Notes under the pieces: generated by a model
Database searches by the model: none
The model's input: the letters and a program-made list of their open reading frames with translations, nothing else
Told to the model about the DNA's origin: nothing
In this document: piece by piece, positions 8,292 through 16,879 of the stretch
Layout: every line of letters begins with the position of its first letter
Position numbering within the stretch: position 1 is the stretch's first letter
Source of the DNA: JBCCGI01 sp039029355
GTDB taxonomy: Bacteria > Planctomycetota > UBA1135 > GCA-002686595
Reading direction: 5' to 3'
DNA length: 64,000 nucleotides
Assembly (NCBI GenBank): GCA_039029355.1
Contig: JBCCGI010000021.1
Coordinates: 1 to 64,000, forward strand
Position numbers and translations under genes: made by a program

Positions 8292-9317
8292 CTAGGGAGC
8301 GACCGCGCCGCGCTCGCGCAGCCAGCGCACCGTGTCCGCGAGCACCTCGGCGAACGGCCGCGGCGTCCAGCCGAGCTCGCGCTGCGCGCGGCGCGCGTCG
8401 AAGCGGAAGTGGGCTCCGAGCAGCCGCAGCGCCTGGGGCGTCGCCTCCTCCTGCGGCTTGAGCCGGTCCCACGCGACCGCGCCCGCTGCGACCAGGCGCC
8501 ACAGCGCCCGTGGCGCGGTCGCGCGCGGAGCGCGTACGCCGAGCTCGGCCGCCGCCAGGGTCAGGAGCTCGCGGTGGGTCAGGTTCGACTCGGTCAGGAG
8601 ATAGCGCGCCCCCCGCCGTCCGCGCCCGAGCGCGAGAAAGATGCCCGCGGCGACGTCGTCGACGCCGACGACGGCGAGCGAGCCCGGCGGAGCCACCGGC
8701 CCGACGCGCTCCTCGGCCACGCGCCGCAGGAAGATCGACGTGTTTGAGAGCACCGGCGCCGGCCCGAAGATCGCGCCGGGGTTGACCACGACGACGTCGA
8801 GCTGGCGCGAGACCGACAGCGCGAAGTCCTCGGCCGCGCGCTTGGTCGTGACGTAGTCGACCAGCAGCTCGGCGCCGTTGAAGTCGGCCTCCTCGTCGAG
8901 CGCGACGTGCGCGTCGGGCGCGTGGCCGACGGTGACCACCGAGCTGACGTGGACGACGCGCCGCACGCCGTGGGTCTGGCAGGCGTCCAGCAGGTGGCGC
9001 GTTCCCTCGACGTTCACGCGCCGTGCCTGCTCGCCGTCGCCCGTCCGGTAGGAGATCAACGCGCCCGAGTGCACGGCGAACGGCTGGCGGCCGGACGCGG
9101 CGCACGCCTGCGCGAAGGCCTCGCACGCGCGCTGCACCGACTCGCCGTCCGCGAGGTCGCCCTCGTACCACCGCACGGGCAGCTCGGCGAGCCCCGAGCG
9201 GTCGGACGTCGGGCGCGCAAAGGCGTGCACCTCATCGCCTTCGGCCGCCAACCGGCGCGCCAGCGCGGTGCCGACGAAGCCGGTCGCTCCGGTGACGAAC
9301 ACCGCGCGCCCGCTCAC
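8292..9317 (-). CDS. NAD(P)-dependent epimerase/dehydratase (extended SDR)
   Basis: 341 residues. The N-terminal Rossmann motif GATGFVGTALARRL sits at about residues 10-23, and the YxxxK active-site pair is YVTTK, with the upstream VHVSSVVTVG supplying the catalytic Ser. The overall pattern is that of dihydroflavonol-4-reductase/3-beta-hydroxysteroid-dehydrogenase-like SDRs acting on a hydroxyl or keto group of a sugar or lipid; the substrate is unknown. The start is a GTG that overlaps the TGA of the upstream sensor kinase gene (GTGA), so the two are probably co-translated. Confidence 0.87.
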   Translation of the reverse strand: MSGRAVFVTGATGFVGTALARRLAAEGDEVHAFARPTSDRSGLAELPVRWYEGDLADGESVQRACEAFAQACAASGRQPFAVHSGALISYRTGDGEQARRVNVEGTRHLLDACQTHGVRRVVHVSSVVTVGHAPDAHVALDEEADFNGAELLVDYVTTKRAAEDFALSVSRQLDVVVVNPGAIFGPAPVLSNTSIFLRRVAEERVGPVAPPGSLAVVGVDDVAAGIFLALGRGRRGARYLLTESNLTHRELLTLAAAELGVRAPRATAPRALWRLVAAGAVAWDRLKPQEEATPQALRLLGAHFRFDARRAQRELGWTPRPFAEVLADTVRWLRERGAVAP

Positions 9318-11359
9318 GCCGTCGCCTCCCCGGCGTGCAGCGGCAGGATCACCTCGGCCACGGTGCCGGCCTCGTCCTGGACGCCGCCGGCTCCGGGCGA
9401 GCGCAGCTCGATGCTCCCGCCCATTTCCTCGATCACGCGCCGCGCGATCGCCAGGCCGAGTCCGGTGCCCTCGCTGCGCGTCGTGAAGTAGGGCTCGAAG
9501 AGGTGCGCCCGCGCCTCCTCGGGGATGCCGACGCCGGTGTCCTGCACCAGCACGCGCACGCGCTCGCCCGAGATCGGCGAGACCTCGACGCGCAGCGCGC
9601 CGCCCTCGGGCATGGCCTGCAGCGCGTTCGAGACCAGGTTCCCGAGCACGCGCCGCAGCTTGCCCGGGTCGGCGTGAACGCGGCCGCCGATGCCCTCGCG
9701 GCGCACGTCGACGGACTGCTCGACGGCCCAGGCGTCGTGCAGCCGCAGCACCTCGTCGATCAGCTCGCCCAGCTCGATGACCTGTGGCTCGGGCCGGCGG
9801 CCGCCGGTGAACTCGTAGAACGTGCTGGCGATCTCGCGCAGGTTCTTCACCTGCCGGCCGACGATGTCGAGCGTGCGCTCGAGGATGTCGTCGTAGCCGG
9901 GGTTGCCCTCGCGGCGGGCGCGGTCGACGAGATCGAGCGACAGCTGGATCGGCGTCAGCGGGTTCTTGATGTCGTGGGCGATCTGCTTCGCCATCTCGCG
10001 CCAGGCGGCGTCCTTCTCGGCGCGCACGAGCATGTCGCGCTGGTCCTTGAGCTCGCGCGTCATCTGGTTGAAGTCGCGCGCGAGCTCGCCGAGCTCATCG
10101 CCCGTGCGGATCTCGATCGTCTCGTCGAGGTGTCCCTCGGCCACCCGGCGGGTGTGGCTCTGGAGCTTCTGGATCGGGTCGGTCGTCCGCCGCGCGATGA
10201 CCATCGTCAGCAGTACAGCCAGCAGCAGCACGATCGCGGTGCCGCTCAGGAGCAGACTCCGCATCTCGGCCGAGGTCGCGTAGATGTCGTCGTTGTCGAT
10301 ACCGAGGCCGACCACCCAGTAGAAGCCTCCTCTTCGAGGCGGGGCGGTGCGGCGGAAGGCCGCGTTCTTCCACTCGTCGCGGAACTCGTACTCGGGATAG
10401 AGGCCCCAGCCGTCCTCGTCGGCGCGCACCGCCTCGACGAGGTGCCCGAGGCCCACATCGCGGGTGACGCTCTTGAGGTACAGGCCCGGGTCGGGGTGCC
10501 CGATGATCGTGTCGGCGTCGCCGGACCAGATCCACGCGTAGGGCGAGGGGTCGGTCTCCTCGTCGACGAGCCCGCGGAAGTACTCCTTCACGACCGGGGT
10601 CGAGACCAGCTCCTGGATGTGGCTCCAGTTGACCAGCGTGAAGAACACGCCGATCACCTCGCCCGAGTCGTCATCGTTCAGCACGGGCACGCTGAACCCG
10701 ATGTGGAAGTTGCGCTGGGGGCGCTCGTCGTCGACGAACGGGCGGAAGTCGGAGACGTGAAAGTCCAGCTGCGTCGGGTCGCCACCGACGGCGCGTTGGA
10801 ACCACTCCTCTTCGGCGTAGTCATGCTCGAAGAGCGAGCGCAGGTACGCGGCGGGGAGCAGCGCTCCGTCGGAGAGCCGGCTGTTGCACGTCGCCAGCCG
10901 TCCGTCGCGCGACACCAGCAGCAGCACGTCGTAGGCACCGGCCAGCTCGACGATGCTGTCGAGCCGCCGCGTCGAGTGCATCAGGAAGTTCCAGTCCTGG
11001 GCGGCCGTCGGCGACGGCACCTCGCGCGTGGCCGCCCAACGCGCCAGCGCGTCGCCGTCCCACGGCGGGTGGCGCTCGGGCGCGGTGCGCTGGAAGCCCT
11101 TGATCGCGTCGTAGTTGTCGAGCGCGAAGTTGTGCAGCGGGTCCTCAGCCCACTGGGTCGCGTCGCGCAGGCGCTCCTCGACGAAGCGATCGATCTGGCC
11201 GGCGAGGTCCTGGGCCAGGCCTGAGAGCGACTGCCGCACCACGTCGCGGGTCAGCCGGTCCCCCATCTGGTAGTTGATGAAGAACGCGAAGGCGACGAAC
11301 GGTAGGACCACGGCCGCGAGCACGGCCAGGATCAGCTTGGTCGAAATGCGGCGCAACAT
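9314..11359 (-). CDS. Membrane sensor histidine kinase (extracytoplasmic sensor, HAMP, HisKA, HATPase)
   Basis: 681 residues from the ATG at 11359. TM1 (~8-28) and TM2 (~366-386, IVLLLAVLLTMVIA) bracket a sensor region of about 335 residues, the size of a double-Cache domain. A HAMP linker (RRTTDPIQKLQSHTRRVAEG), a dimerisation region with the phospho-acceptor His462 in AKQIAHDIKNPLTPIQ, and an ATPase domain with NALQAM, DTGVGIP and GTGLGLAIARR follow. The H-box HDIKNPLTP is NtrY-like. No response regulator is adjacent; the downstream partner is an SDR epimerase. A 10-bp hairpin with a -10-like TTATCT lies just upstream, shared with the divergent GT9 gene. Confidence 0.92.
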   Translation of the reverse strand: MLRRISTKLILAVLAAVVLPFVAFAFFINYQMGDRLTRDVVRQSLSGLAQDLAGQIDRFVEERLRDATQWAEDPLHNFALDNYDAIKGFQRTAPERHPPWDGDALARWAATREVPSPTAAQDWNFLMHSTRRLDSIVELAGAYDVLLLVSRDGRLATCNSRLSDGALLPAAYLRSLFEHDYAEEEWFQRAVGGDPTQLDFHVSDFRPFVDDERPQRNFHIGFSVPVLNDDDSGEVIGVFFTLVNWSHIQELVSTPVVKEYFRGLVDEETDPSPYAWIWSGDADTIIGHPDPGLYLKSVTRDVGLGHLVEAVRADEDGWGLYPEYEFRDEWKNAAFRRTAPPRRGGFYWVVGLGIDNDDIYATSAEMRSLLLSGTAIVLLLAVLLTMVIARRTTDPIQKLQSHTRRVAEGHLDETIEIRTGDELGELARDFNQMTRELKDQRDMLVRAEKDAAWREMAKQIAHDIKNPLTPIQLSLDLVDRARREGNPGYDDILERTLDIVGRQVKNLREIASTFYEFTGGRRPEPQVIELGELIDEVLRLHDAWAVEQSVDVRREGIGGRVHADPGKLRRVLGNLVSNALQAMPEGGALRVEVSPISGERVRVLVQDTGVGIPEEARAHLFEPYFTTRSEGTGLGLAIARRVIEEMGGSIELRSPGAGGVQDEAGTVAEVILPLHAGEATA

Positions 11360-11374
11360 GCTCCCGCGGCGGGG

Positions 11375-11399
11375 CGGCGCGAAGATAACCTTCGCGCCG
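11375..11399. promoter_or_regulatory. Inverted repeat between divergent promoters (operator candidate)
   Basis: A perfect 10-bp inverted repeat (CGGCGCGAAG / CTTCGCGCCG, loop ATAAC) lies between the sensor kinase start (11359, minus) and the GT9 start (11421, plus). The minus strand reads TTATCTT across the loop, resembling a -10 box. A regulator binding here could affect both genes. The symmetry is visible in the sequence; the role is inferred. Confidence 0.4.
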
Positions 11400-11420
11400 G
11401 GATCGCTGCTCCCCTCCGGC

Positions 11421-12470
11421 TTGAAAGATCCGCGTCGCATTCTGTTGGTGCGCATGTCCCACCTAGGGGACATCGTGTGCGCCCTCCCGCTCTTCCACGC
11501 GCTGCGCGAGGCGTACCCCGCGGCCGAGATCGGCTGGGCGCTCCAAGGGGAGTTCGCCGGGCTCATCGAGCCCCTGCCGGGGCTGCAACGCGTGTTCCGC
11601 TTCGACCGCCGCGGAGGCCTTGGCGCGTGGCGCAGGCTGCGGCGCGAGCTGCGCGCCTTCGGCGCCGACTGGGCCGTCGACGCCCAGGGCAACCTGAAGA
11701 GCGCCGCCGCGACCTGGTGCTCGGGCGCGGCGCGGCGCGTGGGGCTGGCGCCGGAGGAGTGGCGCGAGCGCCTCGGCGCGCGCGTGCTGACCGACGCGGC
11801 TCCGCCCTCGGGCGAGGCGCACGCGGTGGCGCGCACGCGGGCCCTGGCGCGCTACGTGGCGCCGGCGGAGGACGCGCCGCGCTTCGATCCCGGGTTGAGC
11901 GAGGCCGAGCGCGCCCTCGGACGCGAGGAGCTCGGCCGGCTCCTGGCCGGGCCGGCGGACGGGGTCCGCGTGCTCTACCTCGGCCGCGAGCGCGACGTGC
12001 GGGCCTGGGCCCCCGGCAGCTTCGAGCAGATCGCGCGCCGGCTGAGCGCAGCCGGCACCCCGGTGCTGGTGATCTCAGGCCCGCACGAGGAGGGCGACGG
12101 CCTGCTCCTCGCCCGCCGCCTGGCGGGCTCGGGCGCGGGGCACTGGGTCGGCCAGCGCGACCTGCGGCGGCTCGCGGCGGTGCTGGCCGCGGCGGCCGAG
12201 GCGGGGGGAGCGCTCCTCGCCTGCGACTCCGGCCCGATGCACCTGGCCTGCTCGGTGGGCCTCCGGACGGTCTGCCTGCACGGCCCCACCGACCCGGCGC
12301 GCACCGGGCCTTGGACCCCGGGCGGCGTGAGCCCCGCCACAGCGCTCCGCGCGCGCTCCGCCCCCGACTGCGCGCCGTGCCTGGCGCGGCGCTGCACCCA
12401 CCCGCAGGGGCCGGTCTGCATGTCCGGCATCGCGGTCGAGGACGCTCTGGTCGCCCTGACGGCGGATTGA
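11421..12470 (+). CDS. Glycosyltransferase family 9 (heptosyltransferase-like)
   Basis: 349 residues from the TTG at 11421, which gives the normal family start KDPRRILLVRMSHLGDIVCA. An in-frame ATG at 11358 would add 21 unusual residues and overlap the divergent kinase start. The GT9 hallmarks are the N-terminal RxSHLGDIVCALP, the central VLYLGRERD, and the C-terminal ACDSGPMHLACSVGLRTVCLHGPTDPARTGPW nucleotide-sugar site (shown here as part of a longer match spanning bases ~12225-12315). Members transfer heptose or similar sugars to lipid A core. This fits the LptF/LptG and Kdo-kinase-like genes nearby and implies an LPS-type outer membrane. Acceptor and donor are not predictable. Confidence 0.85.
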   Translation: MKDPRRILLVRMSHLGDIVCALPLFHALREAYPAAEIGWALQGEFAGLIEPLPGLQRVFRFDRRGGLGAWRRLRRELRAFGADWAVDAQGNLKSAAATWCSGAARRVGLAPEEWRERLGARVLTDAAPPSGEAHAVARTRALARYVAPAEDAPRFDPGLSEAERALGREELGRLLAGPADGVRVLYLGRERDVRAWAPGSFEQIARRLSAAGTPVLVISGPHEEGDGLLLARRLAGSGAGHWVGQRDLRRLAAVLAAAAEAGGALLACDSGPMHLACSVGLRTVCLHGPTDPARTGPWTPGGVSPATALRARSAPDCAPCLARRCTHPQGPVCMSGIAVEDALVALTAD

Positions 12471-12508
12471 GCCCGACGCGCGCTTGTCCTATCGTCTTCG
12501 CCCCTCCG

Positions 12509-13240
12509 ATGCGGATGATCCACTACTTCCTCGGCATGGCGGTCCTCGCCACGCCCGCGCTCCTCGCGACCGCGGGGACGGGGATCTTCCACGACGGCAC
12601 AAACCTGCACCTGTCGCTCGGGCTCTTCGGCGCGATCCTGACGGTGGCGACGCACACGCTCCTGATCCTCTTCATGATCGTGACCGGCAAGGTCATGAAG
12701 GAGGCCAGCGCCAGCCGCCAGCTGCCGGCGAGCTTCCTCGAGGAGCTCAACGAGTTCTTCGCGAGGAAGCGCGCCTACCCGATCTCCGGCCTCGCCGCGG
12801 TCACGATCGTCGCGGTCGCGGTGCTGGGCTACGGGCAGCACGCCTTCGGACTGCCGGCCGAGGTTCACATGCTGCTCGGCATCCTGGCGGTGCTGTTCAA
12901 CCTGTGGGCGATCCAGGTCGAGTACCAGGCCCTGCGCGAGAACCAGGGCCTGCTCGACCGCACCGCCGCGGCGCTCGACGCGATCGACCGCGAGCGCGCG
13001 GAGCGCGGCGAGCCGCTCGAGGCGGAAGAGGACGAGGAGCCGGGCAACCCGTTCCGCGCGTGGGTCATCGTCGCCTTCAGCGCTTGGCTTCCGTACCTCT
13101 ACTGGGGCTTCGTCGAGTGGGGCGGCGACTTCGCGCGCGTCGGGAGCACGTTCACGGTCCTGACCGCCGCCGTCTCGGCCGGCTCGCTGGTCGCCGCGTG
13201 GATGACGCGGAGCAGCGGCGACGGCGCCGCGCTGTCGTAG
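12509..13240 (+). CDS. Integral membrane protein, unknown function
   Basis: 243 residues with about four transmembrane helices: residues ~5-20 (FLGMAVLATPALLATAG), ~34-56 (LFGAILTVATHTLLILFMIV), ~90-120 and the C-terminal pair around YLYWGFVEWGG. A cytoplasmic acidic segment (PLEAEEDEEPGNP) precedes the last helices. No family recognised. It starts 38 bases after the GT9 gene; a TATCGT at 12490-12495 could be a -10 box with a short leader. It ends 4 bases before the stop of the convergent TPR lipoprotein. Confidence 0.75.
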   Translation: MRMIHYFLGMAVLATPALLATAGTGIFHDGTNLHLSLGLFGAILTVATHTLLILFMIVTGKVMKEASASRQLPASFLEELNEFFARKRAYPISGLAAVTIVAVAVLGYGQHAFGLPAEVHMLLGILAVLFNLWAIQVEYQALRENQGLLDRTAAALDAIDRERAERGEPLEAEEDEEPGNPFRAWVIVAFSAWLPYLYWGFVEWGGDFARVGSTFTVLTAAVSAGSLVAAWMTRSSGDGAALS

Positions 13241-13244
13241 ACCG

Positions 13245-14477
13245 CTATTCGCCGCCGGCCAGCTCCGCGATCCGGAACTGGATGTCGCGGTACTCCGGCC
13301 AGAGGATCTCGATCTCGCGCAGGATGCCCAGCTGCTCGTCCGGCGCGGCGGCGTCGAGGCTCGCGTAGAGCTTCGACGCCTGGTCGATGTAGTCCAGCAG
13401 CGTGTCGCGGCGGTTCATCGCGTCGCTCGAGTCGGACGCCTCGGCCAGCTGGTTGTAGACCTCGACCGCCTCCTCGTAGCGGTAGTCCTGCTCGAGCGCG
13501 AGCGCCTCCTCGAAGAGCGCCGCCCACTGCGTGCTCTCGACCTGGTTCACGAGCCAGGTGAAATCGTCCGCCTGCAGCTCCGTCAGCTCGCGGCCTTCCT
13601 GCAGCTTGAGCATCGCCTCCTCGAGGCGGCCCTGGCGGATCAGGAGGTCGGCGGCGGTGAGCGCGCGGCTGGCCTCCTCCTCGGCGCGCATGCGTTCGAA
13701 GCCGGCCTTGGCCTGCTCGTTCTCGGGCTCGAGCGTCAGCACGAGCTTGTACTCGCCCATCGCCGCGCCGTAGAGCCCCTCCTGCTCGAAGCCCTGCGCG
13801 ACGAACATGCGCTCCTCGGCCAGCGCGGACTCGACCTTCTCCTTGCGGAGCGCGGCGCGCTCGTCGCCGGGGATGTACTTCTCGGTGTAGCCGAAGCGCG
13901 AGCGGGCGGTGACGTAGAGGTGCTTGTAGACCGCCCGCACGCCCTCGCTGTAGTAGCTCTCGCCCAGCCCGCGGCGGTAGTTCATCAGCAGCTGCACGCG
14001 GCCGATGCCGAGGACGGCCTCGGGGTGGCCGGGGCTGTAGTACAGCGCGAGCTCGTAGGCCTCCTCGGCCTTGGGCAGCTCGTCGCGCACGATGAACTCG
14101 AGGCCGGCGCGCAGCCAGGTCTCGGTCAGCTGGTCGAGCGTCTTGCGGATCCAGACGTGGGTCGTCTCGTTGTCCGGGTCGATCTCCAGGGCCTGGTTGA
14201 AGTGCGTCAGCGCGTCCTCGAACTCGCGGTCGAAGACGGCCCGGCGCCCCTGGTTGAGGATGAAGGCGATCGACGCCTCGCGGTGGAGGCGCGCCGCGCG
14301 CTCGTCCTCCGGGTCGTCCGCAGCCCGCTCGGCCGCCACGGAGACGGCCTCGGCGTAGCGCTCGTCCTGGATGAGCTGGACCACCTCGTCGACCTTCTGC
14401 GAGGAGGCGCAGGCGCCGAGGCCAAGGGCAACAGCCAGCGGGAGGACGAGGCGGAGACGTTGGGCGTGACGGTGCAT
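13245..14477 (-). CDS. TPR-containing lipoprotein
   Basis: 410 residues from the ATG at 14477, giving the lipoprotein signal LPLAVALGLGAC with the lipobox Cys near residue 22. The mature protein is a chain of TPR-like helix pairs (FEDALTHFNQALEIDPDNE; LPKAEEAYELALYYSPGHPE; YGAAMGEYKLVLTLEPENEQ). Its position near LptF/LptG suggests an envelope scaffold role, but that is only context. Longer upstream starts would destroy the signal peptide. The 164 bases between it and lptG contain short hairpins (14552-14572, 14619-14632) but no gene. Confidence 0.8.
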   Translation of the reverse strand: MHRHAQRLRLVLPLAVALGLGACASSQKVDEVVQLIQDERYAEAVSVAAERAADDPEDERAARLHREASIAFILNQGRRAVFDREFEDALTHFNQALEIDPDNETTHVWIRKTLDQLTETWLRAGLEFIVRDELPKAEEAYELALYYSPGHPEAVLGIGRVQLLMNYRRGLGESYYSEGVRAVYKHLYVTARSRFGYTEKYIPGDERAALRKEKVESALAEERMFVAQGFEQEGLYGAAMGEYKLVLTLEPENEQAKAGFERMRAEEEASRALTAADLLIRQGRLEEAMLKLQEGRELTELQADDFTWLVNQVESTQWAALFEEALALEQDYRYEEAVEVYNQLAEASDSSDAMNRRDTLLDYIDQASKLYASLDAAAPDEQLGILREIEILWPEYRDIQFRIAELAGGE

Positions 14478-14641
14478 CCTGGGTCGCTTGGGAGCCGGTT
14501 TTCGCGGACGGGCCGGGGCTTCGTGAGGGAGACGCTCGGGGGCGGCGGATCTTCCCGGACGCCCCCCGGGAATCACGGGCGGGCCGGACACCTAACCCCA
14601 ATCGCCGCCGGGAGGCAAGCGGGACGGCCCGCCGCGGGGCG

Positions 14642-15757
14642 CTAGGAGCGCATGGAGCCGAACAGGACCACCCCCAGGCTCCCGAACAGCACCAGCGGGA
14701 ACCAGGCCGCGTAGACCGGCCCGATCTGCCCCTGGAGGCCCAGGGTGCGGGTCACGAAGTCGACCGCGAAGTAGGCCATGCAGAGCAGGATGCCGACCGC
14801 CACCCGCTCGACGCCGCGGCCGCGCTCCTGACCCACGAGGAAGGGCAGGCCGACCAGGAGCAGCACCAGGCCGGCGAGCGGAAAGGTCAGGTGGTACTGG
14901 CGCACCGTGCGGTACTGGAGGTTGTCCGGGTCGCGGCTCAGCAGGTCGCCCGCCTGGGCGAAGGAGAGGTCGAGCGGGCGCTCGCGGCCGCGCCAGGCGA
15001 GCTGCATGTCGCCCGGGCCGACGTCGACCTGGTCGAACACGGCGAGCGCCTCGCGCTCACGTCCCTCCGCCTCGACCGCGGTGCGGAAACCGTCCTGGAG
15101 CCGCCACCGCCAGCGACCGTCCACGCGCTCGGGGGCGTAGGCCCGCACGGCGTCGATCGCCACCGACGCCTCGCCCCCCGTAAGCCGCGCGAGCAGGCCG
15201 CCGCACTCGGGGCCGCCCGAGGGGCCCTCGGGGCGGTAGCTCTCCACGCGGACCCGGCGCCCGTCCGTGTCGCGCACCCACAGGTTGCGGTAGACGAGCT
15301 CGTCCTGCTGCTCCAGCAGGTACTCGCGCAGCTCGTCGCGCTCGGTGCTGATCGCGCCGGTCGCCCACTCGCGCAGCACGAACATCCCGCCGGCGAGCAC
15401 GAGCGCGCCGACGTAGACCGGCGCGAACAGCCGCCGCGAGCTGACCCCCGCCCCCAGCGCCGCCGCCACCTCGTTGTTGCGCACCATCCGCGTCGCCGCG
15501 AACAGGCCCGCGACCAGCGTGACGAAGGGCGACATCTCGAGGTAGAGGAACGGCAGATGCAGGCCGTAGTAGCGCATCACCTGCAGCAGGCCGGGGGTCG
15601 TTCCGTCCGCGTGCTCTTCGAGATACTCGTCGAGGTTGACCGACAGGTCGATGATGACGTACAGCCCCACCACCAGGAAGAAGGCGGTGACGTACGACAT
15701 CGTGAAGAGCCGCGCGACGTAGCGGTCGAGGTGCCCTCCGGGACGCAGCCACCTCAT
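14642..15757 (-). CDS. lptG: LptF/LptG-family LPS export permease (second of the pair)
   Basis: 371 residues. Three N-terminal helices (FFLVVGLYVIIDLSVNL; LEMSPFVTLVAGLFAATRM; APVYVGALVLAGGMFVLRE), a beta-rich periplasmic jellyroll (~140-270) and three C-terminal helices (FPLAGLVLLLVGLPFLVG and following) match the YjgP/YjgQ family. The motif NNEVAAALGAGVSSRRLF is the coupling-helix region that contacts the LptB ATPase. LptF and LptG extract LPS from the inner membrane. The ATG overlaps the TGA of the upstream homologue (ATGA). Naming as LptG rather than LptF rests on gene order. Confidence 0.87.
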   Translation of the reverse strand: MRWLRPGGHLDRYVARLFTMSYVTAFFLVVGLYVIIDLSVNLDEYLEEHADGTTPGLLQVMRYYGLHLPFLYLEMSPFVTLVAGLFAATRMVRNNEVAAALGAGVSSRRLFAPVYVGALVLAGGMFVLREWATGAISTERDELREYLLEQQDELVYRNLWVRDTDGRRVRVESYRPEGPSGGPECGGLLARLTGGEASVAIDAVRAYAPERVDGRWRWRLQDGFRTAVEAEGREREALAVFDQVDVGPGDMQLAWRGRERPLDLSFAQAGDLLSRDPDNLQYRTVRQYHLTFPLAGLVLLLVGLPFLVGQERGRGVERVAVGILLCMAYFAVDFVTRTLGLQGQIGPVYAAWFPLVLFGSLGVVLFGSMRS

Positions 15758-16857
15758 CGCCAGAGCACCTTCCGCACCATCACCAGCGCGACGGCGAGGT
15801 ACAGGCCGTTGGTCGCCCATGCGGCGACCTCGGGCGGCACGAGCCCCGCCTCGACGAGGCCCTTGCCGAAGCGCATCGAGAACACGTAGTAGAGGAACGC
15901 GTAGCCGATCGAGACCGCCATCGCGCTCAGCTGGGTCCCGGCCCGCAGCATCAGCCCGGTCGCCGTGCCCAGCAGCAGGAACAGGAAGTAGGTGCACGAG
16001 AGCGCGCGCCGGCGCTGGATCTCGTAGCGGTAGAGCTGGCGCTTCTCCCCCACCGGCGTCTCCTCGCCGGGCATCACGTCACCGGCGAGCCGGCGCGTCA
16101 TCGTCTCGTTGGTCAGGTACTTGGGGACGTCCTTGTTCTTGCGCTTCTTCGAAACCAGGTCGTCGAGCGAGAGGCGCAGGAACGGGCTCTCCATCGAGAG
16201 CACCTGGTCGTCGCGCAGCGTCCGCGCGTTCTGGAAGAAGATCTCCATCACGCGCTTGTCCGCGGGGAAGTCGATCTTGATCGCGTCGGCCACGACGATC
16301 AGCGTCTCGGGCTCGGCCTCGTCGTCCTCGCCTTCGAGCGGGACGCCCAGGACCACTTCGTAGAACTCCGAGCCGTTCCGGCGCGAGGCGTCGACGAAGA
16401 ACTTGCCGACCGAGAACTGCGTACGCCCCTGGCCGAGGGTCTTGAAGGCCTCCATCTCGGAGTCGCGTAGGAAGGTGCGCTGAGCGTACTTCCACTCCGG
16501 GGCGACGGTCGCGAGCAGGTAGTGCGTCCCCGCCGCGCCCAGCGCCGCCAGGACGAGCCCGGGGAGCAGCGAGCGCAACGGGTGCACGCCCGCCATGCGG
16601 ATCGCGGTCCACTCGTTGTCGGCCGCGAGCCGGCCGAAGGTCGCCACGACGCCGAGCAGGAACGCGATCGGGCCGAGATAGGGCACGAGCTCGGCCAGCA
16701 CGAGCGGGACATAGCTGCCCACAGCCTCCAGCCCCGCGCCCTCGAGCTTGTGCACCGCCTGCACCGTGATCGCGGGCAGCACGAGGAAGCCCAGCCCCGC
16801 CAGCGCGAAGCTGACGGAGATCAGGAGCTGCCGCAGGAGATAGAGCTGGAGCGTCAC
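15754..16857 (-). CDS. lptF: LptF/LptG-family LPS export permease (first of the pair)
   Basis: 367 residues from the GTG at 16857 (VTLQLYLLRQLLISVSFALAG). It has the same 3+3 helix layout as its downstream partner with a periplasmic domain in between. NEWTAIRMAGVHPLRSL is the coupling-helix motif. A stretch of charged residues (SKKRKNKDVPKYL) lies just before the C-terminal helices. Together with the overlapping lptG it should form the transmembrane core of an LptB2FG exporter; lptB, lptA and lptC are not in the window. The start is 23 bases from the divergent kinase start, so the promoters must overlap. Confidence 0.87.
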   Translation of the reverse strand: MTLQLYLLRQLLISVSFALAGLGFLVLPAITVQAVHKLEGAGLEAVGSYVPLVLAELVPYLGPIAFLLGVVATFGRLAADNEWTAIRMAGVHPLRSLLPGLVLAALGAAGTHYLLATVAPEWKYAQRTFLRDSEMEAFKTLGQGRTQFSVGKFFVDASRRNGSEFYEVVLGVPLEGEDDEAEPETLIVVADAIKIDFPADKRVMEIFFQNARTLRDDQVLSMESPFLRLSLDDLVSKKRKNKDVPKYLTNETMTRRLAGDVMPGEETPVGEKRQLYRYEIQRRRALSCTYFLFLLLGTATGLMLRAGTQLSAMAVSIGYAFLYYVFSMRFGKGLVEAGLVPPEVAAWATNGLYLAVALVMVRKVLWR

Positions 16858-16867
16858 GGGCCCACGG

Positions 16868-16873
16868 TAGGAT
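16868..16873 (+). promoter_or_regulatory. -10-like TAGGAT, leaderless start of the kinase-pseudokinase gene
   Basis: TAGGAT ends 6 bases before the GTG at 16880, with no SD. This spacing would put transcription start at or next to the start codon. Confidence 0.4.
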
Positions 16874-16879
16874 GCCGAG

